Positions 44,116-52,975 of a stretch of 64,000 nt of DNA are shown in pieces. The stretch's first letter is position 1. Every line of letters begins with the position of its first letter. Position numbers and translations under genes: made by a program. The stretch is from Brachybacterium sp042666875 (GTDB lineage Bacteria > Actinomycetota > Actinomycetes > Actinomycetales > Dermabacteraceae): NCBI RefSeq assembly GCF_042666875.1, contig NZ_JBHTCX010000003.1, forward strand, positions 290,593 to 354,592, written 5' to 3'. The notes below the pieces were generated by a model. That model had not been told where the DNA came from, did not search any database, and was given only the letters and a program-made list of their open reading frames with translations.

Positions 44116-44143
44116 TTGCGCGCGCCGAGCCGGGACCTATCAT
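44116..44143 (+). promoter_or_regulatory. Candidate promoter of the LacI-family gene
   Basis: TTGCGC (44116-44121), 16 bases, TATCAT (44138-44143), directly after the tandem repeat and about 90 bases before the start codon. Confidence 0.4.
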
Positions 44144-44234
44144 GTGCCCATCCAGTGGCCCTGCCGAACAGCGGCGTTCTCCGCGCTGGAGACCTCGTCA
44201 TCGGCCTCGCGGCCGTCAGACCGGAAGCACCCTC

Positions 44235-45272
44235 ATGCCGCCGAAGACCCAACGCCCCACTGTCGCCACCATCGCCCGCGACCTCGGCATCTCCGCCGCC
44301 ACCGTGAGCTACGCCCTCAACGACAAGCCGGGGGTCAGCGCCGCGCTGCGCACCCGCGTGGTCGAGCACGCCGAGAAGGTGGGCTGGACCCCGCACTCCG
44401 GCGCCCAGGCACTGCGCCGCGGCCGCAGCGGGAACATCGGCCTCGTGCTGATCAGGGACCCGCAAGAGGTCTCCCGGGAGCCGTTCTACTCCTCGGTGAC
44501 CGCGGGCATCGAGTCGGCCAGCTCGTCCCACGGCTACGAGCTGCTGATCCGCTTCGTGCGCGGCGGCCGCCACGAGGAGATCGAGGTTTTCCGCGGCTGG
44601 GCGCACCAGCGCCGCGTGGACGGCGTAGTGCTGCTGGACCTGGCGGAGGACGACCATCGCCCGGCCGTCCTGGAGTCGCTGAACCTCGACTTCGCCGTGC
44701 TCGGCCACTACACCGGCCCCGAGGACTTCGTGAAGGTCACCACCGCCGAGGCCGAGGACGCGCGCACCGTGGTCGAGCACATCGTCGCCCGCGGCTACGA
44801 CGGCTGCATCCAGCTGACCGGACCGGCCGGCTACGCGCACGAGCGCCGGCGTCTGGAACTGCTGCGGCAGCTGTGCTGCGAGCAGGGCATCGCCCACACC
44901 CACGCCTCCGGCTCGTACACCATCGACGCCGGCATCGCAGCGTTCGAGCGCTCCGACCTGGCCATCAGCGAGCGGCCCGCCGTGATCGCCTCGAGCGACC
45001 TGCTCGCGATCGGGGCGCTGCGCGCGGCGCTGGCGAGGGGACTCGACGTGCCGGCCTCGCTCGGCATCGTCAGCTGGGACGACTCGCTGATCGCGGAAGT
45101 GGCCTCCCCCGGGATCACCGCCCTCTCCCGCCAGCCGTTCGACATGGGCCACCACGCCGGTGACCTGCTGGTACGGCGGATCGAAGGCGAGGCGCTCGGC
45201 GGCGCGGAGCTGCAGAACGCCCCGGCCGGCCTGGTCCCCCGGCAGTCCACCGGCGCCCCGCCGCGCACCTGA
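44235..45272 (+). CDS. LacI family transcriptional repressor
   Basis: 345 aa. The N-terminal helix-turn-helix and hinge helix (residues about 9-60; TVATIARDLGISAATVSYAL) are followed by a periplasmic-binding-protein-like sensor (about 62-335). ATG 44235 has only a weak ribosome site, but every upstream start lies in the repeat. It precedes a CUT1/isomerase/dehydrogenase operon whose promoter holds two AATCGATT sites, a classical LacI-type core. Induction by a sugar taken up by the importer is expected. Confidence 0.87.
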   Translation: MPPKTQRPTVATIARDLGISAATVSYALNDKPGVSAALRTRVVEHAEKVGWTPHSGAQALRRGRSGNIGLVLIRDPQEVSREPFYSSVTAGIESASSSHGYELLIRFVRGGRHEEIEVFRGWAHQRRVDGVVLLDLAEDDHRPAVLESLNLDFAVLGHYTGPEDFVKVTTAEAEDARTVVEHIVARGYDGCIQLTGPAGYAHERRRLELLRQLCCEQGIAHTHASGSYTIDAGIAAFERSDLAISERPAVIASSDLLAIGALRAALARGLDVPASLGIVSWDDSLIAEVASPGITALSRQPFDMGHHAGDLLVRRIEGEALGGAELQNAPAGLVPRQSTGAPPRT

Positions 45273-45308
45273 TCCCGCGGACCGTGACCACGTCGTGACG
45301 TGACGCAG

Positions 45309-45338
45309 TTGACACCGGCACGTGCGCCGCGCAATACT
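45309..45338 (+). promoter_or_regulatory. Promoter TTGACA-18-AATACT of the CUT1 operon
   Basis: A perfect -35 hexamer (45309-45314) and an AATACT -10 hexamer (45333-45338) lie just ahead of twin operators. The leader to the ATG at 45460 would be about 115 bases. Confidence 0.6.
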
Positions 45339-45343
45339 CGCCG

Positions 45344-45366
45344 AATCGATTAAGTCCGAATCGATT
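45344..45366. promoter_or_regulatory. Twin AATCGATT operators for the adjacent LacI repressor
   Basis: CCGAATCGATTAAG is repeated exactly at 45341-45354 and 45356-45369. Each copy contains the 8-bp palindrome AATCGATT with a central CG, as LacI-family cores do. The centres are 15 bases apart, about 1.4 turns. They cover the predicted transcription start, so binding would block initiation. Confidence 0.7.
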
Positions 45367-45459
45367 AAGCAGATCCGGCCCGAAGCCCTCGGAGGGGTGA
45401 GGTGCCACCGACCCGTTCCGAGTCCCACCACCAATGACGGTGTATCTAGGAGTCCCCCG

Positions 45460-46770
45460 ATGCGACGACGCACACTTCTGACCGCAGCCCCTCTCGCCGC
45501 CGCCGGCGTGACCGGACTCGCCGCCTGTGGCGGAGGGTCCGGAAGCGGCGGCTCCAACGAGAGCCCTGATTCCCTCACCTACTGGGCGTCCAACCAGGGC
45601 ACCAGCCTCGAGCACGACAAAGAGGTGCTCACCCCGGTCCTCGAGAGGTTCGAGGAGGAGACCGGCATCTCCGTCAGCCTCGAGGTCATCGGCTGGAACG
45701 ACCTCCAGACCCGTATCCAGACGGCGATCACCTCCGGGCAGGGCCCCGACGTGGTCAACATCGGCAACACCTGGGGCGTGAGCCTGCAGTCCACCGGCGG
45801 TCTGCTCGACCTCGGCGACGAGGAGTTCGAGGCGCTCGGCGGCCGCGACAAGTACGTGGAGGCGGCGCTGGCCACCGGCGGCGCCCCGGACACCGACCCC
45901 ACCTCCGTGCCCCTGTACGGCCTGGCCTACGGCATGTTCTACAACGTGCGGATGTTCGAGGAGGCCGGCCTCGAGCCGCCCACCACGTGGGAGGAGATGG
46001 TCGAGGCCGCCAAGGAGCTCACCGATCCCGACAACGGCGTGTACGGCATGTCCCTGGCCGCGGGCTCCTACACGGAGAACAACCACTTCGCCTTCATCAA
46101 CGCCGTCCAGAACGGCGCGGCGCTGAACACGCCCGACGGCGAGCCCTCCTTCACCGAGGACGGCGTGGTCGACGGCATCCTGCGCTACCTGGATCTGATG
46201 CAGAAGCACAAGGTCGTCAATCCCTCCAACGCCCAGTTCGACAACGGCACGATGTCGGTCACCTCGTTCGCCAACGAGGAGTCCGCGCTGATCATCAACC
46301 AGAACAACGCCCACTCCACCATCGAGTCCAACGGGATGACCCCGGACCAGTTCGCGGCGGTCCCGTTCCCCGCCCCGGAGGGCGCCGCCAGCGACTGCGC
46401 CTCGCACCTGGCCGGCATCAATCTGGCGATCATGAAGGACACCCAGAACCGCGACGGCGCACTGGAGTTCATGAAGTTCATGACCTCCCCGGAGACGCAG
46501 AAGGAGCTGGGCAAGCCCTTCGCCGCGCTGCCGGTGCTCAAGGACGGCGAGCCGACCTTCACCGAGGACACCGAGCAGGCGGAACTGTTCATGGAGATCT
46601 ACGCCGAGCGGGCCGAGCCGCTGCCGCTGGTGCCGTGGGAGGACCAGTTCGAGACCTCCGTCGGCCAGGCGATGAACGACATGTTCGCCACCATCGCCAC
46701 CGGCGGCACCGTCACCCGTGACGACGTCATGACGGCCATGCAGACGGCGCAGGACTCCATCCGCGCCTGA
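45460..46770 (+). CDS. Extracellular sugar-binding lipoprotein of CUT1 importer
   Basis: 436 aa. RRRTLLTAAPLAAAGVTGLAAC gives a Tat-like signal and lipobox LAAC at about residue 23 (Cys anchor), then a Gly/Ser linker. The body has the cluster-1 receptor pattern (DVVNIGNTWGVSLQSTGGLLDL about residue 90). AGGAG precedes the ATG. It heads an operon of two permeases, a TIM-barrel isomerase and a Gfo/Idh dehydrogenase. Confidence 0.88.
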   Translation: MRRRTLLTAAPLAAAGVTGLAACGGGSGSGGSNESPDSLTYWASNQGTSLEHDKEVLTPVLERFEEETGISVSLEVIGWNDLQTRIQTAITSGQGPDVVNIGNTWGVSLQSTGGLLDLGDEEFEALGGRDKYVEAALATGGAPDTDPTSVPLYGLAYGMFYNVRMFEEAGLEPPTTWEEMVEAAKELTDPDNGVYGMSLAAGSYTENNHFAFINAVQNGAALNTPDGEPSFTEDGVVDGILRYLDLMQKHKVVNPSNAQFDNGTMSVTSFANEESALIINQNNAHSTIESNGMTPDQFAAVPFPAPEGAASDCASHLAGINLAIMKDTQNRDGALEFMKFMTSPETQKELGKPFAALPVLKDGEPTFTEDTEQAELFMEIYAERAEPLPLVPWEDQFETSVGQAMNDMFATIATGGTVTRDDVMTAMQTAQDSIRA

Positions 46771-46846
46771 GCCCCACAGCGGCCGACGGGACACGCCCTC
46801 CCGTCGGCCGCTGCGTGCCCGCCGTCGCCAGGAAGAGAAGAGCTTC

Positions 46847-47824
46847 ATGACCACCCTCACCGCCCCGGAGGGCTCGAAGACGCCCGCTTCGAGTCCGGAG
46901 CACCCCGCACCGCGCCGCCCGCGCCGCAACTGGTTCCCGTACCTGATCATCCTGCCCGCGGTGCTGCTCGAGCTGCTGATCCACATCGTCCCGATGGTCA
47001 CCGGCTTCTGGATGAGCTTCATCGAGCTGACCAAGTTCTTCATCCGCCGCTGGGGCGAGGCCCCGTTCGTCGGCCTGGAGAACTACCAGATCTCGGTCGA
47101 TCTCAGCACCCCGATCGGCCAGGGCCTGCTGAACTCCTTCGTGGTCACCGTGGGCTACACGATCCTCGTGGTGGGCATCAGCTGGGGCCTGGGCATGGCC
47201 GCGGCCGTCGCCCTGCAGCGGCCCTTCCGCGGCCGCGGGGTGTTCCGCACCCTGTTCCTGATCCCCTACGCCCTGCCGCTGTACGCGGCGGTGATCACCT
47301 GGAACTTCATGCTCCAGCGCGACACCGGCGTGGTCAACCACGTCCTGGTCGACCAGCTGGGCATCCTCGACGGCGCCCCGTTCTGGCTGATCGGCGACAA
47401 CGCGTTCCTGTCGGTGGTGATCGTGGCGATCTGGCGCATGTGGCCCTTCGCGTTCCTCATGTTCATGGCGGGCCTGCAGTCCATCCCCGGGGAGCTGTAC
47501 GAGGCCTCCTCGATGGACGGCGCCACCCCCTTCCGGCAGTGGCGCTCGGTGACCCTGCCGATGCTGGCACCGGTGAACCAGACCATGGTGCTGGTGATGT
47601 TCCTGTGGGTGTTCAACGACTTCAACACCCCCTATGTGCTGTTCGGGACGGCCCAGCCCCCGGCCGGCGACCTCATCAGCTTCCACATCTACAACGCCTC
47701 GTTCCTGTCCTGGGACTTCGGCGTCGGCAGCGCCATGAGCGTGCTCCTGCTGCTGTTCCTGCTGGTGGTGTCGCTGACATACCTCTACTTCACTCAGTGG
47801 AGGAAGGAGAAGAACAATGCGTGA
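46847..47824 (+). CDS. CUT1 sugar ABC transporter permease (MalF type)
   Basis: 325 aa, basic N-terminus then about six membrane helices. Coupling loop YEASSMDGATPFRQWRSVTL about residues 222-242. Its stop overlaps the next permease start by eight bases. Confidence 0.9.
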   Translation: MTTLTAPEGSKTPASSPEHPAPRRPRRNWFPYLIILPAVLLELLIHIVPMVTGFWMSFIELTKFFIRRWGEAPFVGLENYQISVDLSTPIGQGLLNSFVVTVGYTILVVGISWGLGMAAAVALQRPFRGRGVFRTLFLIPYALPLYAAVITWNFMLQRDTGVVNHVLVDQLGILDGAPFWLIGDNAFLSVVIVAIWRMWPFAFLMFMAGLQSIPGELYEASSMDGATPFRQWRSVTLPMLAPVNQTMVLVMFLWVFNDFNTPYVLFGTAQPPAGDLISFHIYNASFLSWDFGVGSAMSVLLLLFLLVVSLTYLYFTQWRKEKNNA

Positions 47825-48656
47825 GACCGTCGGAGAGAAGATCTTCCGCGTCATCGTGCTGGTGGGTCTGACCGTGTTCGTCGCGGTGCCGCTGTACGTC
47901 ATGATCACCACCTCCATGAAGCCCCTGGGGGACGTGCAGGCCGGGTTCTCGTGGATCCCCGAGCGGATCACGTTCGAGCCCTTCGTCCAGATGTGGTCGA
48001 CGGTGCCGCTGGCCCGCTACTTCATGAACTCCCTGGTCGTCACCGGGGTCGCGACCCTGTTCAGCGTGGGCGTGGCGACGTTCGCCGCCTACGCCGTCTC
48101 CCGCTGGCGGTTCCGCGGGCGCAACCCGTTCATGACCACCGTGCTGTCCACGCAGATGTTCCCCGGCGTGCTGTTCCTGCTGCCGCTGTACCTCATCTTC
48201 GTCAACATCGACGCCACCTTCGGGGTTCCGCTGGTGGGCACGCGGATCGGCCTGATCATCACGTATCTGACGTTCTCGCTGCCGTTCTCCATCTGGATGC
48301 TCGCCGGGTACTTCGACGGCATCCCCCAGGAGCTCGACCAGGCGGGCAAGGTCGACGGCGCCAGCAACATCACCATCCTGCTGCGCATCATCCTGCCGGC
48401 CGCCCGGCCCGGCATCGTGGCGGTGGCGATCTACGCGTTCATGACGGCCTGGGGCGAGGTGCTGTTCGCCTCCGTGCTGACCACGGAGGACACCCGCACC
48501 CTCGCCGTCGGCCTGCGGCAGTACGCCACCCAGACCAACGTGTACTGGAACCAGGTCCTCGCCGCCTCGCTCGCGGTGTCCATCCCCGTCGTCGCCGGCT
48601 TCCTGATGATGCAGAAGAACTTCGTCGCAGGCCTGACCGCCGGCGCCGTGAAGTGA
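47817..48656 (+). CDS. CUT1 sugar ABC transporter permease (MalG type)
   Basis: 279 aa, about six membrane helices. Coupling loop LDQAGKVDGASNITILLRII about residues 175-195. The AAGGAG used for its start lies inside the preceding gene. The ending AGLTAGAVK is usual for MalG proteins. Confidence 0.9.
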   Translation: MRETVGEKIFRVIVLVGLTVFVAVPLYVMITTSMKPLGDVQAGFSWIPERITFEPFVQMWSTVPLARYFMNSLVVTGVATLFSVGVATFAAYAVSRWRFRGRNPFMTTVLSTQMFPGVLFLLPLYLIFVNIDATFGVPLVGTRIGLIITYLTFSLPFSIWMLAGYFDGIPQELDQAGKVDGASNITILLRIILPAARPGIVAVAIYAFMTAWGEVLFASVLTTEDTRTLAVGLRQYATQTNVYWNQVLAASLAVSIPVVAGFLMMQKNFVAGLTAGAVK

Positions 48657-48726
48657 CGCGCGGGCCGGGAGCCACCCGCTCCCGGCCCCGCTCGCCCGAC
48701 CACCACGACTTCCCCGAAGGAGCACC

Positions 48727-49458
48727 ATGGAAATCTCCGTCCAGATGTACAGCGTCCGCGAGGCGCTGGCCGCCGACTACCAGGGCACCGTGGCCCGCCT
48801 GGCCGAGCTCGGCCTCCGCTGCGCCGAGCCGTTCCACCTCGTCGAGCACAAGGACGACCTGGTCGCCGCCCGCGAGCAGTTCGACATCACCTTCCCCAGC
48901 GCCCACCAAGGCTTCCTCGGCGATGTCGACTTCGACGAGGTGCTGGCAGCGGCCGGCGCCGTCGGCGTCGAGTACCTCATCGACCCGTTCTGGAACCCCG
49001 AGGACTGGAAGGACGCGGACAAGGTCCGCTCCCTCGCCCTCCGGCTGAACGAACGGGCGACCCAGGCCGAGGGCACCGGCATCCGCGTCGGCTACCACAA
49101 CCACCACTTCGAACTGGCCTCCACCCTCGAGGGCCGCAGCGCCCTGGAGCTGTTCGCCGCCGAGCTGGACCCGCGCGTCATCCTCGAGGTCGACACCTAC
49201 TGGGCCGCCGTCGGCGGGGCCGACGTCCCCGCACTGCTGGGTAACCTCGGCGACCGCGTCCAGCTGGTCCACCTCAAGGACGGCGACCTGGCGGAGGACC
49301 CCTCCGGCCAGCAGCCGCTCGGCGGCGGGAAGATGCCGCTGGCCGAGACCCTGAAGGCCTCCGCCGGCGTCGCCTACGGCGTCATCGAGTTCGACCAGTA
49401 CGCCGGCGACATCTTCGAGGGCATCGCCGCCTCGCTCGAGTACCTCCGCAGCGCCTGA
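48727..49458 (+). CDS. Sugar phosphate isomerase/epimerase (xylose isomerase-like TIM barrel)
   Basis: 243 aa. The AP-endonuclease-2 barrel pattern is clear: MYSVREALAADYQGTVARLA at the N-terminus, YHNHHFEL about residue 122, LEVDTYWAAVGG about 157, QLVHLKDGD about 180 and VIEFDQYAGD near the end, giving Glu/Asp/His metal ligands. Such proteins next to Gfo/Idh dehydrogenases usually act on 3-keto-sugars or inositol-like intermediates. AAGGAG precedes the ATG. Confidence 0.82.
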   Translation: MEISVQMYSVREALAADYQGTVARLAELGLRCAEPFHLVEHKDDLVAAREQFDITFPSAHQGFLGDVDFDEVLAAAGAVGVEYLIDPFWNPEDWKDADKVRSLALRLNERATQAEGTGIRVGYHNHHFELASTLEGRSALELFAAELDPRVILEVDTYWAAVGGADVPALLGNLGDRVQLVHLKDGDLAEDPSGQQPLGGGKMPLAETLKASAGVAYGVIEFDQYAGDIFEGIAASLEYLRSA

Positions 49459-49497
49459 GGCCGAGACGACCCCCACCCCCACTCACGAAGGAATCCC

Positions 49498-50634
49498 GTG
49501 AACCTGCAGAACCCCACCGGACCCGTCGGCATCGGCATCATCGGCGCCGGCACCATCTCGGCCGAGTACCTCAAGAACCTCACGTCCTTCCCGGACGTGG
49601 CCGTGCACATCATCGGTGACCTCTACCCCGAGGCCGCCGCGACCCGCGCCGCGGAGTTCGGCGTCCCCGCCTCCGGCACCGCCCAGGACGTGCTGGACCA
49701 CCCCGAGGTGGAGATCGTCATCAACCTGACGATCCCCACCGCGCACGCCGAGGTGTCCCAGTCGATCGTGGCCACCGGCAAGCACGTGTGGACCGAGAAG
49801 CCCATCACCACGATCCCGGCCGACGCCACCGCCCTGCTCGAGGCGGCCGCGAAGCACGGCGTCCGCATTGGCGGCGCCCCGGACACGGTGCTCGGCGCCG
49901 GCATCCAGACCGCGCTGCGCACCCTGCGCGACGGGTCGATCGGCGATCCGGCCAGCGCGCTGACGATCTTCCAGTCCCCCGGCCCGGAGGACTGGCACCC
50001 CAACCCCGCCTTCCTGTTCCAGGAGGGCGCTGGGCCGCTGTACGACATCGCGCCGTACTACGTCACCACCCTGGCCCTGGCCCTCGGCCCGGTCACCAGC
50101 GTCTCCGCGGTCGGCTCCAAGGCCCGCGACCAGCGCACCATCGGCTCGGGTCCGAAGGCCGGCGAGGTCTTCGACGTCACCGTGCCCACCCAGGTCTCGG
50201 CGCTGCTGCGCTTCGAGTCCGGCCAGAACGCGACCGTGCTGCTGAGCTTCGACTCCCCGCACAAGCGCGCCGGCTTCGTCGAGGTCTACGGCACCGAGGC
50301 GACCCTGACCTTCCCCGATCCCAACGTGTTCGACGGAGACTCCGCGCTGACGGTGTACCGCGGCGAGGAGCCGGCTCCGGTGCCCGCCACGGGCGCCACC
50401 ACGGGTCGCGGTCTGGGCGTGCTGGAGATGGCCCGCGCGATCCGCGCCGGCGTCCCCCACCGCGCTCAGGGCGAGATCGCCGCCCACGTGCTGGACATCA
50501 TGGTCGCCATCGAGACCGCCATCAGCCGCGGCGAGACGGTCACCGTGAACTCCTCGTTCACCGAGGTCGAGCCCATGCCGGCCGACTTCGACCCGTTCGC
50601 CTCGACCCTGAGCACCGCCGCGGCGACCGTCTGA
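49498..50634 (+). CDS. Gfo/Idh/MocA family oxidoreductase
   Basis: 378 aa, GTG start with AAGGA. Rossmann loop GIIGAGTISAEYLKNL at about residues 13-28, TEKPITT about 100 (the EKP motif of the family), and a C-terminal alpha/beta domain with YDIAPYYV where the active-site Asp and His/Tyr are expected. Family members oxidise sugars or cyclitols with NAD(P). Together with the upstream barrel protein it suggests a keto-sugar route for the sugar imported by this operon. It is the last gene; two hairpins follow. Confidence 0.85.
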   Translation: MNLQNPTGPVGIGIIGAGTISAEYLKNLTSFPDVAVHIIGDLYPEAAATRAAEFGVPASGTAQDVLDHPEVEIVINLTIPTAHAEVSQSIVATGKHVWTEKPITTIPADATALLEAAAKHGVRIGGAPDTVLGAGIQTALRTLRDGSIGDPASALTIFQSPGPEDWHPNPAFLFQEGAGPLYDIAPYYVTTLALALGPVTSVSAVGSKARDQRTIGSGPKAGEVFDVTVPTQVSALLRFESGQNATVLLSFDSPHKRAGFVEVYGTEATLTFPDPNVFDGDSALTVYRGEEPAPVPATGATTGRGLGVLEMARAIRAGVPHRAQGEIAAHVLDIMVAIETAISRGETVTVNSSFTEVEPMPADFDPFASTLSTAAATV

Positions 50635-50650
50635 GCTCCGCGCGGCTGGA

Positions 50651-50707
50651 CGGTACTCACACGCACAGGCGCGGCTATATACATCGCGCCTGGCCGCTGG
50701 AGTACCG
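50651..50707. other. Nested inverted repeat after the Gfo/Idh gene
   Basis: CGGTACTC (50651-50658) pairs with GAGTACCG (50700-50707). Inside it CAGGCGCG (50666-50673) pairs with CGCGCCTG (50685-50692) around an AT-rich loop. It could be an RNA 3'-end structure or a protein site; no T-run follows. Confidence 0.55.
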
Positions 50708-50744
50708 CTGAGCAGGATCGCCCTGGCTCGCACGGCGCACCCGC

Positions 50745-50783
50745 CGAGGGCCCCTGCTCCCATCCCGGGAGCAGGGGCCCTCG
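50745..50783. terminator. Bidirectional terminator hairpin between convergent genes
   Basis: Arms of 17 bases (50745-50761 and 50767-50783, core GAGGGCCCCTGCTCCC) pair perfectly around a 5-base loop. It sits between the convergent Gfo/Idh gene and the glycosyltransferase remnant. There is no T-run, as is common in high-GC actinobacteria. Confidence 0.75.
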
Positions 50784-50794
50784 GCGCGACGCGG

Positions 50795-51214
50795 TCAGCG
50801 GGCGATCGCCCGGGTGACCTCCTCGATGCTGGTGCCGCCCTCGACCAGCATCCCGTAGATCTGCTCGTACCTCGCGGCCATCACGGGCAGGTCGAACCGC
50901 TCGAGCGCATCGCGCCGGCATTCCTGGGCACTGATCTCCCCGGAGCGCTCGATCGCGGCCGCCAGGGCCTCCACCCCGGTGGCCAGGAACCCGTTGTGCC
51001 CGTCGCGGACGATCTCCGGGACGCTGCCGCGCGGGGTCGCGATGACGGGGGTGCCGCAGGCCAGGGCCTCGGCCATGACCATCCCGAAGGGCTCCTCCCA
51101 GCGGATGGGGAAGACCAGGCACGAGGCGCGGGCGACGAGGGAACACGGGGCGACCAGCCGCGGCCATGACCCGGCACCGCCGAGGAGGCCACCCCTGCCC
51201 TGACTCCCCGGCAT
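50795..51214 (-). pseudogene. Glycosyltransferase family 4 C-terminal remnant
   Basis: An open frame of 139 codons whose last ~105 match the C-terminal lobe of GT4 enzymes: FPIRWEEPFGMVMAEALACG holds the E-x7-E nucleotide-sugar motif, followed by GTPVIATPRGSVPEIV and DGHNGFLATG. Complete GT4 proteins are about 350-400 aa, and the whole acceptor domain and first half of the donor domain are missing. The first ~30 codons do not look like GT4. It is probably a gene remnant left by a deletion next to the methyltransferase gene. Confidence 0.75.
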
Positions 51215-51314
51215 CGTGCGCGTTCACAGATCGCCACAACCCATACGGCCCACCACGAGGCACGGATACAGTCACCAGCGGCCACCACTGGAACCGCGAC
51301 GACGAGGGCACGCC

Positions 51315-52361
51315 ATGACCCGCAACCACCTGACCGAACGCCTCGATACCGGCACCGTCATCTGTGCCGAGGGCTTCCTCTTCGAGCTCGAACGGCGCGG
51401 CTACCTGACCGCCGGCGAGTTCGTGCCCGAGGTCGCCCTCGAGCACCCCGAGGCGCTGCGCACCCTGCACGTGGACTTCCAGCGCGCCGGCTCCGACATC
51501 GTCGAGGCCTTCACCTACAACGGTCACCGCGAGAAGATGCGGGTCATCGGCAAGGAGGACCTCCTCGAGCCCCTGAACCGGTCCGCCCTGCAGATCGCCC
51601 GCGAGGTCGCCGACGCCGTCCCGGGCAATCTCGTCGCCGGCAACATCTCCAACTCCAACATCTGGGACCCTGCGGACACCACGACGCAGCGCGAGGTCCG
51701 CGGCATGTTCGAGGAGATGGTCGGCTGGGCCGTCGAGGAAGGGGCCGACCTGATCGTCGGGGAGACCTTCTACTACGCCGAGGAGGCGCTGACCGCGCTC
51801 GAGGTCGCCAAGGCCTCCGGCCTGCCCGTGGTGATCACTCTCGCCCCGATGGCGTTCCAGGAGATGGCCGAGGGCGCCGGGATCGTCGAGACCGCACAGC
51901 GCCTCGAGCAGGCCGGGGCCGACGTGGTGGGTCTCAACTGCTTCCGCGGGCCGGCGACGATGCTGCCGTGGCTGCGCGAGATCCGCGAGGCCGTGGACTG
52001 CCACGTGGGCGCCCTGCCGATCCCGTACCGCACCACGGAGGAGGAGCCGACGTTCTTCAACCTCTCCGATCCCGCCGCGGCCGTGCCCTCCCCGCACGGG
52101 CGCACCTTCCCCACCGCCCTGGACCCCCTGCTGACCAACCGCTACGAGATCAGCGCCTTCGCCCGTGAGGCGCTGGAGCTGGGCGTGAACTACCTCGGGG
52201 TGTGCTGCGGCGCAGCCCCGATCCACATCCGGGAGGTCGCCGAGGCCGTCGGCCGCACCACCGAGGCGAGCCGCTACTCCGAGCGCATGGAGAACCACTT
52301 CATGTACGGCAGCAACGAGCGCCTCCCGGAGCATATCGTCGGCTTGGGCTCGCGCGCCTGA
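51315..52361 (+). CDS. Homocysteine S-methyltransferase family protein (BHMT-like)
   Basis: 348 aa barrel. GLNCFRG about residue 212 and GVCCGAAP about residue 296 supply the three zinc-binding Cys of the Pfam S-methyl_trans domain. The C-terminal extension (RYSERMENHFMYGSNERLPEH) resembles betaine-homocysteine methyltransferases more than MetH or MmuM. Predicted to transfer a methyl group to homocysteine from betaine or a related donor. ATG 51315 was chosen; the frame is open for ~33 codons upstream without a ribosome site. It overlaps no neighbour and follows the glycosyltransferase remnant divergently. Confidence 0.82.
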   Translation: MTRNHLTERLDTGTVICAEGFLFELERRGYLTAGEFVPEVALEHPEALRTLHVDFQRAGSDIVEAFTYNGHREKMRVIGKEDLLEPLNRSALQIAREVADAVPGNLVAGNISNSNIWDPADTTTQREVRGMFEEMVGWAVEEGADLIVGETFYYAEEALTALEVAKASGLPVVITLAPMAFQEMAEGAGIVETAQRLEQAGADVVGLNCFRGPATMLPWLREIREAVDCHVGALPIPYRTTEEEPTFFNLSDPAAAVPSPHGRTFPTALDPLLTNRYEISAFAREALELGVNYLGVCCGAAPIHIREVAEAVGRTTEASRYSERMENHFMYGSNERLPEHIVGLGSRA

Positions 52362-52568
52362 GCGTCGGCCCCGGACAGGTTCGGGTCCGGCCCGACGAGG
52401 CTCCAGGCTTCGCCCGAAGAGCTCTTGACTCGGCCCGACGTCGCTCGGGGCTCCGCCCGGCGCGAGGGCTTGAGCTTCCAGCGATCGCGGGCCCGAGCAG
52501 TCGATCATCGGCGCGGAATATCGGATACTGCCAGTGACCGGACACCACCGGAGGAAAGGAGCAGGACG

Positions 52569-52841
52569 ATGACCAGCACGCCGCACGAGCACTCCCCCGA
52601 GGCCCCGCTCGAGGACGCCCTGGACCAGGAGGTCGATGCCCTGCCGGACGACGGGACCACGGACGCCCTCGGCTCCGAGGAGCTCGGCTCCGTCACCTCC
52701 GCCTACGCCGATCCAGCGGATGTCCTCGACCAGCGCCGCGAGGTCCCGCTCGACGAGGACTACGCCCCCGAGGCGACCGGTGAGGACGGCTCCGAGGACA
52801 GTGCCTTCGGGGCCGACGACGGCGCCTTCGACTCCGAGTGA
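52569..52841 (+). CDS. Small acidic protein (DUF5709-like)
   Basis: 90 aa with about one third Asp/Glu and almost no basic residues, probably disordered. PADVLDQRREVPLDEDYAPE resembles the conserved part of actinobacterial DUF5709 proteins as I recall them; no function is known for that family. AAAGGAGCAGG precedes the ATG, a strong ribosome site. It is monocistronic, followed by a 25-bp tandem repeat. Confidence 0.65.
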   Translation: MTSTPHEHSPEAPLEDALDQEVDALPDDGTTDALGSEELGSVTSAYADPADVLDQRREVPLDEDYAPEATGEDGSEDSAFGADDGAFDSE

Positions 52842-52875
52842 ACGGCGACCGACCGCAGGAGCGGGACGCCGCTCG

Positions 52876-52975
52876 CTGACCGGCGGGACAGTCGGCCAAC
52901 CTGACCGGCGAGACCGTCGGCCCAGCTGATCGGTGGGACCGTCGGCGCACCTGATCGGCGGGACCGTCGGCCCAC
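52876..52975 (+). repeat. 25-bp tandem repeat, four units
   Basis: CTGAYCGGYGGGACCGTCGG-type units begin at 52876, 52901, 52926 and 52951, with a degenerate fifth at 52976. No spacers, so not CRISPR. It lies downstream of the small acidic protein gene and may serve as its transcript end or be a neutral minisatellite. Confidence 0.8.

Noticed and set aside
43793..45163. Plus-strand frame reading the 21-bp repeat as a heptapeptide-repeat protein
   Set aside because: It runs out of frame through the LacI gene and has no ribosome site; the repeat is more simply intergenic.
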